Positions 26,835 to 35,211 of a stretch of 39,737 bases of DNA are shown one piece after another; positions within the stretch are counted from its first letter, which is position 1; every line of letters begins with the position of its first letter. Below the pieces are notes generated by a model. The model was given only the letters and a program-made list of their open reading frames with translations, did not search any database and was not told where the DNA came from. The DNA comes from an uncultured Candidatus Competibacteraceae bacterium (GTDB taxonomy: Bacteria; Pseudomonadota; Gammaproteobacteria; Competibacterales; Competibacteraceae). The stretch spans positions 1-39,737 of the forward strand of contig CAIRMO010000042.1 of assembly GCA_903879705.1 (NCBI GenBank), in the 5' to 3' direction. The translations under genes and the position numbers were made by a program.

Positions 26835-28301
26835 ATGTCTGACCCAATCGTCCCACTTTATCAGAAACGCATCCCGATCCATCCCCGGTCAGTCAAGGGC
26901 CGCTTTCGTCTCCTTAAAACCAGCATTCTGGCGTTAGCGTATATCGTTTATTTCATACTGCCGTGGTTGCGCTGGGATCGGCCCAATGCGCCCGATCAAG
27001 CCGTACTTTATGATCTGCCGGGCCGCCATTTCTACATTTTCAGCCTGACGGTGCAGGTGCAGGATATTTTCTGGCTGGCTGGCGTCCTGATTATTTTTGC
27101 CATTCTGCTGTTTTTTGTCACGGGTTTGGCCGGACGGGTGTGGTGCGGTTATTTCTGCTTCCAGACCTTGTGGACTGATCTGTACATGATGATCGAGCAT
27201 TGGGTGCAGGGTGAACGGCCGGCGCGGCTGCGATTGAGCAAAGGGCCGTGGACCCGTGAGAAGCTGACCAAGGTTGGCGGCACCTACGCGATTTGGCTGC
27301 TGGTGGCGTTCTATACCGGACTGACCTTTGTGATGTACTGGGTGGACGCGCCGACCTTGGTAGTGGATTTCCTGCTAGGCCGGGCCCCTTCCGCTGCTTA
27401 TTACACCGTTCTGTTTCTCACCGCTACCACCTTTGTCATGGCCGGACTGGCGCGGGAACAGGTCTGCGTTTATATGTGCCCCTACGCCCGCTTTCAAAGC
27501 GCGATGTTCGACCATGACACGCTGATCATCTCCTACGATCAGCAGCGCGGCGAAGGGCTGAAAGGTCGGGCCAGACTGGGCAAGGACCTGAAAATCCGCG
27601 AAGATCGGCAAGTGCAAGGGGTGGGCGACTGCATTGATTGCGGCTATTGCGTCCAGGTCTGTCCGGTCGGAATTGATATTCGCAACGGTCTGCAATACCA
27701 GTGCATTTCCTGTGCGCTGTGTATCGATGCCTGTGATGTGGTTATGGACAATCAGAAGTGGCCGCGTGGGCTGGTTAGTTACACCTCGGAAAATGCCCTG
27801 AATGGCAAAAAAACGACCTTGCTGAAACCCAAGACTTTTGGTTACGGCGTGATTTTGACCACTGCAACTGCCGTATTGATTTGGAGCGTTGTGACCCGAT
27901 CGCCCTATACAGCAATGGTGGAGCAGATTCGCCAGCCATTGTTCACCCGGCTATCCGACGGCAGCATCCGTAATGTCTACGAGATCAAGCTAAACAACAA
28001 GCTGACAGCACCAATGACGGTCGGGATTCGCATTGAAGGATTGGCCGGTGCGACGCTGGACATGGATGGCATGGAGCGCGTCCAACTCGCCCCGCAGGAA
28101 CGGCTCAAACTGCTGGCTCGCATTCAGATTCCGCCAGTTGCCATTAAGGGTGACGACGGGCATGAACAACATGAAAAGCATGAAGATGAAAAGAATGACG
28201 TGGAACGCGCCAAGGTCACGTTCATCGTTGAGGCGCTGGAAGGCGCAACAGCGGAACCGATCCGTCGCAAAGTGCCGTTCTACCAGCCGGACAACGACTA
28301 A
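26835..28301 (+). CDS. ccoG: Cytochrome oxidase accessory protein CcoG (FixG/RdxA family)
   Basis: A 488-residue polyferredoxin-like membrane protein needed for cbb3 oxidase assembly, thought to reduce copper for the active site. N-terminal helices (about 35-230) include the NapH-like motifs VWCGYFCFQTLW and VCVYMCPYARFQ. Two 4Fe-4S clusters follow, in CIDCGYCVQVCP and CISCALCIDACD (about 263-297). A last helix (about 340-360) precedes the FixG C-terminal Ig-like domain. I start at the ATG at 26835, which has AGGTGAG upstream and gives the normal N-terminus; the frame is open 46 codons further up. An unusual charged insert, GHEQHEKHEDEKND, lies near 440. One-base overlap with the next gene (TAATG). 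Confidence 0.92.
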   Translation: MSDPIVPLYQKRIPIHPRSVKGRFRLLKTSILALAYIVYFILPWLRWDRPNAPDQAVLYDLPGRHFYIFSLTVQVQDIFWLAGVLIIFAILLFFVTGLAGRVWCGYFCFQTLWTDLYMMIEHWVQGERPARLRLSKGPWTREKLTKVGGTYAIWLLVAFYTGLTFVMYWVDAPTLVVDFLLGRAPSAAYYTVLFLTATTFVMAGLAREQVCVYMCPYARFQSAMFDHDTLIISYDQQRGEGLKGRARLGKDLKIREDRQVQGVGDCIDCGYCVQVCPVGIDIRNGLQYQCISCALCIDACDVVMDNQKWPRGLVSYTSENALNGKKTTLLKPKTFGYGVILTTATAVLIWSVVTRSPYTAMVEQIRQPLFTRLSDGSIRNVYEIKLNNKLTAPMTVGIRIEGLAGATLDMDGMERVQLAPQERLKLLARIQIPPVAIKGDDGHEQHEKHEDEKNDVERAKVTFIVEALEGATAEPIRRKVPFYQPDND

Positions 28302-29101
28302 TGCCTGATCTGCTGTTAAGCCTGGCCGTCGGCGCGGGGTTAATCGTCGCCCTCAATCTGGCGCTGATCCGCTTCACCCGCACCAACGCCAAACTGGCCG
28401 CCGCCGTAACTGCCCTGATCACGGTTGGCCTGTATGTTCCTTACAGCATCATCCGCTGGCCGGGCGGCGATATCTTTGCTATGCATCTAGCAATTTACTT
28501 GCTGGCCGCACTGGTGTGCGGAATGTTGTCAGGCGTCCGCTCCAGCGGCAAGGGCCTGCACTGGGGACCGGCAGCGCTGAGTGGCTTTTTCATCTTCGTG
28601 GTGGTCATCGGCGCGATATTCGTGACGATCGCCGAACGTGGCCTCACCTCGTCGTGGGGGCGATGGTTGTTGCCGGATAGTGAACGTGGGCCAGTCAGTT
28701 CGATGTTTCCGGGAGTAATTTCGCACAATTATCACCAGAAAGAAGAACTGTATAACGACTATCTACAACAGGTAGAGCGGCAGCGGCGACGCGGTTGGCA
28801 AGTGCAGAAAGGCTGGATGACCGATCCAGTAGTGAATCAGCCGGCGATATTCCGGGTGGCGGTGCAAACCCGCGACGGTGAACCGTTGACCGAGGCGACG
28901 GTAGTCGGGCAGTTTCTGCGTTCGTCCAGCAGCAAATTGGATGTCGAGTTTAATCTGAGTGAACGCGCTCCCGGCAGGTATGAAACCGACGTTAAATTGC
29001 CGTTGCCGGGAGCCTGGAATCTGGTATTACAGATTCGCAAAGGCGATGATTTTCACGAAATCCGGGCCAATACCACAGTAGGCGATGTTAAAAGCCCGTG
29101 A
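28301..29101 (+). CDS. FixH-like protein with extra N-terminal membrane helices
   Basis: A 266-residue membrane protein whose second half (about 125-265) resembles FixH/CcoH, the copper-linked assembly factor of cbb3 oxidase: HNYHQKEELYNDYLQQVERQRRRGWQV, then a beta-rich region ending LPLPGAWNLVLQIRKGDDFHEIR. Classical FixH has one N-terminal helix and about 150-170 residues. Here three helices (about 3-22, 32-50, 55-75) are added before the usual one (90-112). The start overlaps the ccoG stop by one base, so the two are cotranslated. Neither ccoI nor ccoS follows. Confidence 0.75.
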   Translation: MPDLLLSLAVGAGLIVALNLALIRFTRTNAKLAAAVTALITVGLYVPYSIIRWPGGDIFAMHLAIYLLAALVCGMLSGVRSSGKGLHWGPAALSGFFIFVVVIGAIFVTIAERGLTSSWGRWLLPDSERGPVSSMFPGVISHNYHQKEELYNDYLQQVERQRRRGWQVQKGWMTDPVVNQPAIFRVAVQTRDGEPLTEATVVGQFLRSSSSKLDVEFNLSERAPGRYETDVKLPLPGAWNLVLQIRKGDDFHEIRANTTVGDVKSP

Positions 29102-29237
29102 TTGTTGATGGGTGCAATGGAAACAGCGGATTAAAATGAACCTAGAAAGGTGAAAATAGAATGGTGTCCAGTGCTGTAAAGCTTGTGGCTACGATAAATT
29201 TTGATCCAACCCTATATCGTCAATCCGGAGGTGTCTT

Positions 29238-30746
29238 ATGGAACGCCGCTGCTTTCTGAAAATCGCTGCTATTTCTTCCGCTGGCGCGGGCCTGTTGACG
29301 CAGACCCATGAGGTTGTCGCCAAAGGTATTTCCTTCCAGGCGTTTCCTGGCAAGACCCAGGGGCAATGCTACGCGCCTCCCGCCAATCCCGTAATTCTCA
29401 CTTCCCTGACCGATTTATTCAAAATCGGCCCTGGCCCATCCAGTTCCCACACCATCGCGCCGTTGCGGATTTCAAGCAATTTTCGCGAAGCCATTGCTGC
29501 GCTGCCGCCAGAAACGCTGAATAAAGCCCAGTCCATTGAGGCGCATCTGTTTGGCAGTCTGAGTGCTACCGGCAAGGGCCACCGGACTGATCGGGCTATT
29601 CTGGCCGGGTTGTTGGGACAGAAACCGGAGACCTGCGATACCGAGTTGATGGACGCGCTGGCGGATACCCGCAAGCAGTACGTCACTACGATTCAGGGCA
29701 AGACCTTCACGGTCGGTAACGACACGATTGTTTGGGACAAAATCGATCACCCATATCCGTTTGCCAATACTCTGGTGATGCGACTGGTTAGCGTGGATGG
29801 AACAACATTGTTCGAGCGGGAGTATTACTCGCCGGGCGGTGGTTTTTTCCAGTGGAAAGGCCAGCCTGCGCCGGATCGGGGCCAGCCGGTTTATCCCTAC
29901 GGCAACATGGCTGATTTCAGGCGACTGGCGCGGGACCGCAACAGGAGTCTGTCCGAAATCATACTGGATAATGAAAAGGCGGTGATGAAAACCGGGGAGG
30001 CTGAGATTTTCACCCACCTCGATTTGGTGCTAAAGACCATGGAGGATGGCGTCACCCAAGGTCTGAGCGAGGAAGGGCTGTTACCTGGGCCGTTCCCGTT
30101 CTACCGCAAGGCCAAACGGGTTTACGAGAGCGCGCGAAACGCCCCGGCTGGGGACGGTTTTATGACGCAACTGAGCAGCTATGCGTTGGCGGTATCGGAA
30201 GGCAATGCCGCTGGCCGGTTGGCGGTCACCGCGCCTACCCTGGGTTCCGCGGGCACCATGCCGGCGCTGGTTTACTTGATGAAAAATCAGTTGAAACTGT
30301 CGCAGGACGCGCTGCGGCACGGGTTGCTGGCGGCGGGGCTGGTCGGGTTTTTGTGCAAAAACAACGCAAGCGTGGCCGGCGCGGAAGTCGGGTGTCAAGG
30401 CGAAATTGGCGTCGCTTCGGCCATGGCGGCGGCGATGTTGACCCATGCGACCGGCGCGCCGCTGGAGGCGACCGAGATCGCGGCCACCATGGCCCTGGAA
30501 CATCATTTGGGCATGTCTTGTGATCCGGTCGGCGGCTTCGTGTTGATCCCGTGCATTGAGCGCAACGCTTTTGGCGCAATCAAAGCTTACAACGCTCATC
30601 TGCTCGCCAAAAACGAGATTGCTGCGCAGCATTGGGAGGATTTGGATCGAGTGATTCTGGCGATGCTGGAAACTGGCAAAGCCTTGCCTACGCCGTTTAA
30701 GGAAATGGGCACAGGTGGTTTGGGTGTAACCATGGTGGATTGCTGA
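29238..30746 (+). CDS. Iron-sulfur L-serine ammonia-lyase with a Tat-type signal peptide
   Basis: A 502-residue protein homologous to single-chain L-serine dehydratases (SdaA type), which convert L-serine to pyruvate and ammonia. The N-terminus reads MERRCFLK followed by a hydrophobic run to about residue 20, matching the RRxFLK twin-arginine signal. The enzyme proper begins near residue 50 (LTDLFKIGPGPSSSHT, the family start). Cluster cysteines 386, 428 and 439 fit the CX41CX10C spacing, and the last residue is Cys502, as in the Legionella enzyme where the terminal cysteine enters the site. GGAGGTG precedes the ATG. If exported, it would act in the periplasm on D- or L-serine-like substrates; this is inference. 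The unit ends at the hairpin at 30803. Confidence 0.85.
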   Translation: MERRCFLKIAAISSAGAGLLTQTHEVVAKGISFQAFPGKTQGQCYAPPANPVILTSLTDLFKIGPGPSSSHTIAPLRISSNFREAIAALPPETLNKAQSIEAHLFGSLSATGKGHRTDRAILAGLLGQKPETCDTELMDALADTRKQYVTTIQGKTFTVGNDTIVWDKIDHPYPFANTLVMRLVSVDGTTLFEREYYSPGGGFFQWKGQPAPDRGQPVYPYGNMADFRRLARDRNRSLSEIILDNEKAVMKTGEAEIFTHLDLVLKTMEDGVTQGLSEEGLLPGPFPFYRKAKRVYESARNAPAGDGFMTQLSSYALAVSEGNAAGRLAVTAPTLGSAGTMPALVYLMKNQLKLSQDALRHGLLAAGLVGFLCKNNASVAGAEVGCQGEIGVASAMAAAMLTHATGAPLEATEIAATMALEHHLGMSCDPVGGFVLIPCIERNAFGAIKAYNAHLLAKNEIAAQHWEDLDRVILAMLETGKALPTPFKEMGTGGLGVTMVDC

Positions 30747-30802
30747 AAGCTCAGTACAAGGATTTCGCTTAGCGTCATTCCGACGAAATTTGACTTTTAG
30801 CG

Positions 30803-30835
30803 GAGTGCGGGTTTCACGACTCGCACTCTGTTTTT
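30803..30835 (+). terminator. Terminator after the serine ammonia-lyase gene
   Basis: GAGTGCG (30803-30809) pairs with CGCACTC (30822-30828) over a 12-base loop, followed by TGTTTTT. The next gene starts at 30847. Confidence 0.7.
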
Positions 30836-30846
30836 AACGATCCGCC

Positions 30847-32385
30847 ATGCCCACCATTATCCTTTCCACTCTGAACGCCCGCTATTTCCATTCTTCGCTT
30901 GGGCTGCGTTATTTGTTCGCCAACCTGGGCGAATTGCAGACCAGCGCCGCAATCCGCGAATTCATCATCACCCAACGCCCACTGGATATTGCTGAACTGC
31001 TGCTGGCCGAACAGCCGCGCCTCATCGGCTTCGGCGTTTACATCTGGAATGCGGAGCAAACTGCCCAAGTTGTTGCCTTGATTAAACAGGTGCGACCTGA
31101 AATCCTGATTGTGCTGGGTGGCCCGGAAGTGAGCCATGAATGGGAAGATCAGCCGATAGTGTGGCTGGCTGATTATCTGATCACCGGTCAGGCTGATTTA
31201 GCCTTCGCGCAATTATGTCGGCAATGCCTGAATGGCAATTCGCCAGCGGAGAAAGTCATTGCTGCTGAACGGCTGCCGCTGGAATCATTGGCATCACCTT
31301 ATCCGTTCTACCACGAAGAAGACATCGCCCACCGGCTGATTTATGTTGAAGCCTCACGCGGTTGTCCATTTCGCTGTGAGTTTTGCCTGTCGGCATTGGA
31401 TAAAACTGCCTGGCCTTTTCCACTAGATCCATTTCTAAATGAAATGGATCAGCTTTATCAGCGTGGAGTGCGCCATTTCAAGTTCGTGGATCGCACCTTC
31501 AATCTCAATCGTGAAATCGGGGTGCGGATTCTGGAGTTCTTTCTGGAACGACTGGATGAGCGGCTATTTCTACACTTTGAGCTGATTCCCGATTATTTGC
31601 CGGAATCGCTTAAAACGCGCATCGTCCAATTTCCGCTGGGAACCCTGCAATTCGAGATCGGCGTCCAGACGTTTAATCCAGCCGTACAGGTGCTGATTAG
31701 CCGCACACAGGACAACCGCAAAACCGAGGAGAATCTCATCTGGCTACGGCAAAACACGCACACTCACCTGCACGCCGATTTGATTGTCGGTTTGCCGGGC
31801 GAAACGCTGGACAGTTTTGCCGCCGGCTTCAACCGACTGGCGGCGCTCGACCCGCATGAAATTCAGGTCGGTATTCTGAAGCGGCTGCGCGGTGCGCCCA
31901 TCGCCCGCCACTCTGTCGCCTTCGATCTGCGTTTTAACCCGTATCCGCCCTATAACCTGCTATGTTCCAGTCTGCTGGACTTCGCCACCTTGCGGCGACT
32001 GGATCGCTTCGCCCGCTACTGGGATTTGATCGGCAATTCCGGGCGATTTCATCATGCCCGTCCGCTACTGATCGGTCACGATCTATTCGGGCGGTTCATG
32101 ACGCTAAGTGACTGGCTGTTTGTCGCCACTGGACAGACCCATCAACTGGCGCTAGATCGGCTGTTTGACCTGCTTTATCGGGGATTGATCGAGGCGCTGG
32201 CGGTCGGGGAACTCGCGGCGCGGGAGGCATTGACTGCGGATTTTCACCAGAGCGGCCTCAAAAGCCGCCCGGCTTTTCTACGGTCGGAGCCAATAGCGCT
32301 TCAGGTCAATAAAGCGGCTAAACACCCCGTTCATCCAGCCCGGCAGACGCGGCATCACCCACCCGACGCTTCAAACCGGATTTAA
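30847..32385 (+). CDS. B12-binding-domain radical SAM protein (DUF4080-type)
   Basis: A 512-residue protein with an N-terminal cobalamin-binding-like domain (about 1-140, with LIVLGGPEVSHE) and a radical SAM core starting at about 165: cluster cysteines 173, 177 and 180 in CPFRCEFC, then the RTFNLN segment and GLPGETLDSF near 320. The C-terminal part (about 380-470) resembles DUF4080. The product is unknown; related proteins are often annotated only as radical SAM. The frame after about residue 480 is rich in His, Arg and Pro and looks less conserved. The start follows a terminator by 12 bases. Confidence 0.82.
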   Translation: MPTIILSTLNARYFHSSLGLRYLFANLGELQTSAAIREFIITQRPLDIAELLLAEQPRLIGFGVYIWNAEQTAQVVALIKQVRPEILIVLGGPEVSHEWEDQPIVWLADYLITGQADLAFAQLCRQCLNGNSPAEKVIAAERLPLESLASPYPFYHEEDIAHRLIYVEASRGCPFRCEFCLSALDKTAWPFPLDPFLNEMDQLYQRGVRHFKFVDRTFNLNREIGVRILEFFLERLDERLFLHFELIPDYLPESLKTRIVQFPLGTLQFEIGVQTFNPAVQVLISRTQDNRKTEENLIWLRQNTHTHLHADLIVGLPGETLDSFAAGFNRLAALDPHEIQVGILKRLRGAPIARHSVAFDLRFNPYPPYNLLCSSLLDFATLRRLDRFARYWDLIGNSGRFHHARPLLIGHDLFGRFMTLSDWLFVATGQTHQLALDRLFDLLYRGLIEALAVGELAAREALTADFHQSGLKSRPAFLRSEPIALQVNKAAKHPVHPARQTRHHPPDASNRI

Positions 32386-32515
32386 TAAGAAATTTTCAGC
32401 AGTTTAAAACAAAAATTACATCGTCCTGCAAATAAATCACACAGAAAAAGCATCAAGCAGTTGATCATGGCTCAGTAAAAATTGCCGGCAAAACTCCTGA
32501 AATACTTCTCGGCCA

Positions 32516-33670
32516 TCACAAGCAATACGTCTTCAATGGAGGAAAGCCATTGAATTCAATGGCGCTGTAAGAAGCGGTATAGGCACCAGTGGAAAGCCAA
32601 TAAATTCGGTCGCCAATTTGCAATGACAACGGCAGTTGATATTTGAAATGTTCATACATAATGTCCATGCTGTCGCAGGTTGGCCCAGCCAAAATGACAT
32701 CACCGGTTTCCCCGGTCTTATCGGTATAGGCCGGGTATTTAATCGATTCTCCCAGCGTTTCCATCAAGCCATTAAAAATACCAACATCGGTATAAACCCA
32801 GCGGTTTAAATCTGGCTTGGATTTTTTTGAAATCAGGACGATTTCACTGACCAATACTCCCGCTTCCCCGACCAGACCACGGCCTGGCTCCAGGTAAATT
32901 TCGGGGATGACATTGCCAAAATGGAAGTCGAGATAACGGTTGATTTCTTCCGCGTACACCGACAGCGGATTGGATTTAACCAGGTAATCTGCCGGAAACC
33001 CGCCGCCCATATTCATCGCTTTCAGATGAATCTGCTTTTTTTCCAGCGACTCGATCAGGTACTTTGCTTGGGCAATTGCTGCATCCCAAGCAGATATTTC
33101 GCGTTGTTGCGATCCAACGTGAAATGAAAGGCCATACGGCTCCAGTCCCAACTCAGTAGCCAGCAACACCAAATCAGTGACCATGCGGGGTTGGCAACCG
33201 AACTTACGCGACAATGGCCAATCGGCATCAGAGGTAATGGCATCCATCAGGATGCGGAAAAACACCCGCGAACCCGGAGCTTCTTTAGCGAGATTGCGAA
33301 TATCGGCCTCGCTGTCGCTGGCAAACAACCGGACGCCTTTTTTATAGGCTTCATGGACATGCCGCGCTTTTTTGATGGTATTGCCGAAACTCAACCGTTC
33401 GGGCGATACCCCCAGTTCAAGTACATCATTCAGTTCATAAATCGAAGCAATATCAAAATAGGAGCCGAGATCCCGCAACAAACTCAATACGGCGAAATCG
33501 GGATTCGCTTTGACTGCATAATAGATTTTCGCCTGAGGAAAACCCGTGCGAAACTCCCAGAATTTTTGCCGAATTTTATCAAGGATTACAACCAGAAATG
33601 GCGTCTCTTTAGTTTTAGAAAAAGCTATGATTTTTTCCCATTCTACGGAGGAATAATAATCACGGTGCAT
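32516..33670 (-). CDS. Type III PLP-dependent decarboxylase, ornithine decarboxylase-like
   Basis: A 384-residue alanine-racemase-fold decarboxylase, probably making putrescine from ornithine. The PLP lysine is Lys54 (YYAVKAN), the phosphate-binding glycines are in MNMGGGFP, EPGRG binds the cofactor and Cys332-Asp333 lie in GPTCDSMDIMYE, the signature of eukaryotic-type ODC. The length is nearer to ODC than to the longer arginine or diaminopimelate decarboxylases. GAGG lies about ten bases before the ATG. A bidirectional hairpin (33730-33768) separates it from the upstream dehydrogenase gene, so it may be transcribed by readthrough or from its own promoter. Lysine as an alternative substrate cannot be excluded. 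Confidence 0.88.
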   Translation of the reverse strand: MHRDYYSSVEWEKIIAFSKTKETPFLVVILDKIRQKFWEFRTGFPQAKIYYAVKANPDFAVLSLLRDLGSYFDIASIYELNDVLELGVSPERLSFGNTIKKARHVHEAYKKGVRLFASDSEADIRNLAKEAPGSRVFFRILMDAITSDADWPLSRKFGCQPRMVTDLVLLATELGLEPYGLSFHVGSQQREISAWDAAIAQAKYLIESLEKKQIHLKAMNMGGGFPADYLVKSNPLSVYAEEINRYLDFHFGNVIPEIYLEPGRGLVGEAGVLVSEIVLISKKSKPDLNRWVYTDVGIFNGLMETLGESIKYPAYTDKTGETGDVILAGPTCDSMDIMYEHFKYQLPLSLQIGDRIYWLSTGAYTASYSAIEFNGFPPLKTYCL

Positions 33671-33729
33671 CGGGGTTTTTCCTCATTAATGCATTAAAAA
33701 TAGCAGGAGCCGGTTGAACGACCGCTATT

Positions 33730-33768
33730 AAAAAGCTGTTCAGCATGAAACTGCTGGACAGCTTTTTT
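33730..33768 (-). terminator. Strong hairpin between the dehydrogenase and ODC-like genes
   Basis: A 15-bp stem with one wobble pair (33730-33744 with 33753-33767), an eight-base loop, and A and T runs at both ends, so it could terminate from either direction. It follows the carboxy(nor)spermidine dehydrogenase stop by 20 bases and would limit expression of the ODC-like gene from the upstream promoter. Confidence 0.8.
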
Positions 33769-33788
33769 GGATTATTCTGGCAATAGCG

Positions 33789-35195
33789 TCACTGCTTCTT
33801 CCGCCCTGCTTTCCCGGATCTTTTCGACTTCTCCTGATGATTGCACTGGCTGGCTTCCATCGACTTAGGCGCTAGGGCAATCATCGGGTTGGCCGCTGAA
33901 ACTGTCACTGTAGCTGTCGATTCCACCAGTTCAGTCTCTAACGCCCTGACTGCACCATTAAATGAATTTTTACCGCCAGGTTCGATTTCCTTAATCTCAG
34001 TCGGCAAGCCGATCTGATCGAGCAGAATGATAAATGGCTCCGGATCTAGTTCTTCAACATTCACCATGGTTTTTGGATCCCAAACGCCTTGAGCAATCAG
34101 CATTGCCGCTGCAACCGGAGGAACTCCAGCGGTATAGCTAATGCCCTGTGACTCGACTTCTTCAAAGCACTTTTTGTGATCAGAAACTTGATAAATCAAC
34201 AGTTCCCGCGCTTGTTCGTCTTTCCAACCCTTGACGAAGTTGCCAATACAGGTTTTACCGGTATAATCGGGCGCAAGCATTTGCGGATCGGGCAATAGCG
34301 CCTTGACGACTTTAAGCGGAACTACCGCTTGCCCGGTAGTTAGCATGACCGGCAGATGCGAAAGAAACCCCAAGGTCCGCAATACCGTGAAGACATTAAT
34401 ATAGTGGTCGCCAAATCCCATCCAGAATCGAATGCTGCTCGCGTCGATATTCTTCGACAGCGAGTGCAACTCGTCATGTCCATTCAGATAAATCGGACAA
34501 GGACCAACCACCGGAAAATCGTAAATACGCTTGACAGAATGGGTTGGGAATTCTTGCCACTGGCGGTCAATCCAAGTCCAGACTTTAATGAATTCACGGA
34601 AATTAATCTCCGGATCAAAGTTGGTAGCGAAATACTTGCCGTGGCTTCCAGCATTCACATCCAGGATGTCGATCGTATCAATCTTGTCGAAATAGCGTTT
34701 AGCCGCCAAGGCGCAATAAGCATTGACCACACCCGGATCAAAGCCCGCGCCAAGAATAGCCGTCAATCCTTTTTCGGCGCAACGATCTTTGCGCTTCCAT
34801 TCATAATTGGCATACCACGGCGGGGTTTCACAGACCTTATCGGGTTCCTCGTGGATAGCGGTGTCGATATACGCGGCTCCGGCTTCCAGACAGGCTTCCA
34901 GCACTGACATATTGATGAAAGCGTTGCCAAGATTAATCACAATTCCGGAATGAGTATCGTTAATCAGCTTAATAGTCGCTGGAATGTCCAGTGCGTCGAT
35001 CTGTCGTGAACAGATCTGGTTAACAGTATCCTTGATATGCCCTTTCCGGTTGATGCTGGCGATAATCTCATCGCACTTTGCCAGGGTCCGCGATGCAATG
35101 CAGATGTCGCCCAAGATGTCGTTATTCATCGCCGCTTTGTGAGCCGCAACATGGGCAACTCCGCCTGCGCCAATGATCAGTACATTCTTTTTCAC
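33789..35195 (-). CDS. Carboxy(nor)spermidine dehydrogenase, saccharopine dehydrogenase family
   Basis: A 468-residue NAD(P)H-dependent enzyme that condenses a diamine with aspartate semialdehyde to carboxy(nor)spermidine. The Rossmann motif IIGAGGVAHVAAHKAA starts at residue 6, and GAGFDPGVVNAYCALA near 165 is typical of this subgroup. The start is GTG at 35195, with AAAGGA eight bases upstream. The C-terminal 55-60 residues are an extension beyond the usual length of about 400-415, low in complexity and ending in a Lys/Arg-rich run (EKSKRSGKAGRKKQ). It is 16 bases after nspC in the same operon. Confidence 0.88.
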   Translation of the reverse strand: MKKNVLIIGAGGVAHVAAHKAAMNNDILGDICIASRTLAKCDEIIASINRKGHIKDTVNQICSRQIDALDIPATIKLINDTHSGIVINLGNAFINMSVLEACLEAGAAYIDTAIHEEPDKVCETPPWYANYEWKRKDRCAEKGLTAILGAGFDPGVVNAYCALAAKRYFDKIDTIDILDVNAGSHGKYFATNFDPEINFREFIKVWTWIDRQWQEFPTHSVKRIYDFPVVGPCPIYLNGHDELHSLSKNIDASSIRFWMGFGDHYINVFTVLRTLGFLSHLPVMLTTGQAVVPLKVVKALLPDPQMLAPDYTGKTCIGNFVKGWKDEQARELLIYQVSDHKKCFEEVESQGISYTAGVPPVAAAMLIAQGVWDPKTMVNVEELDPEPFIILLDQIGLPTEIKEIEPGGKNSFNGAVRALETELVESTATVTVSAANPMIALAPKSMEASQCNHQEKSKRSGKAGRKKQ

Positions 35196-35211
35196 TGCTA
35201 TTTCCTTTTGT

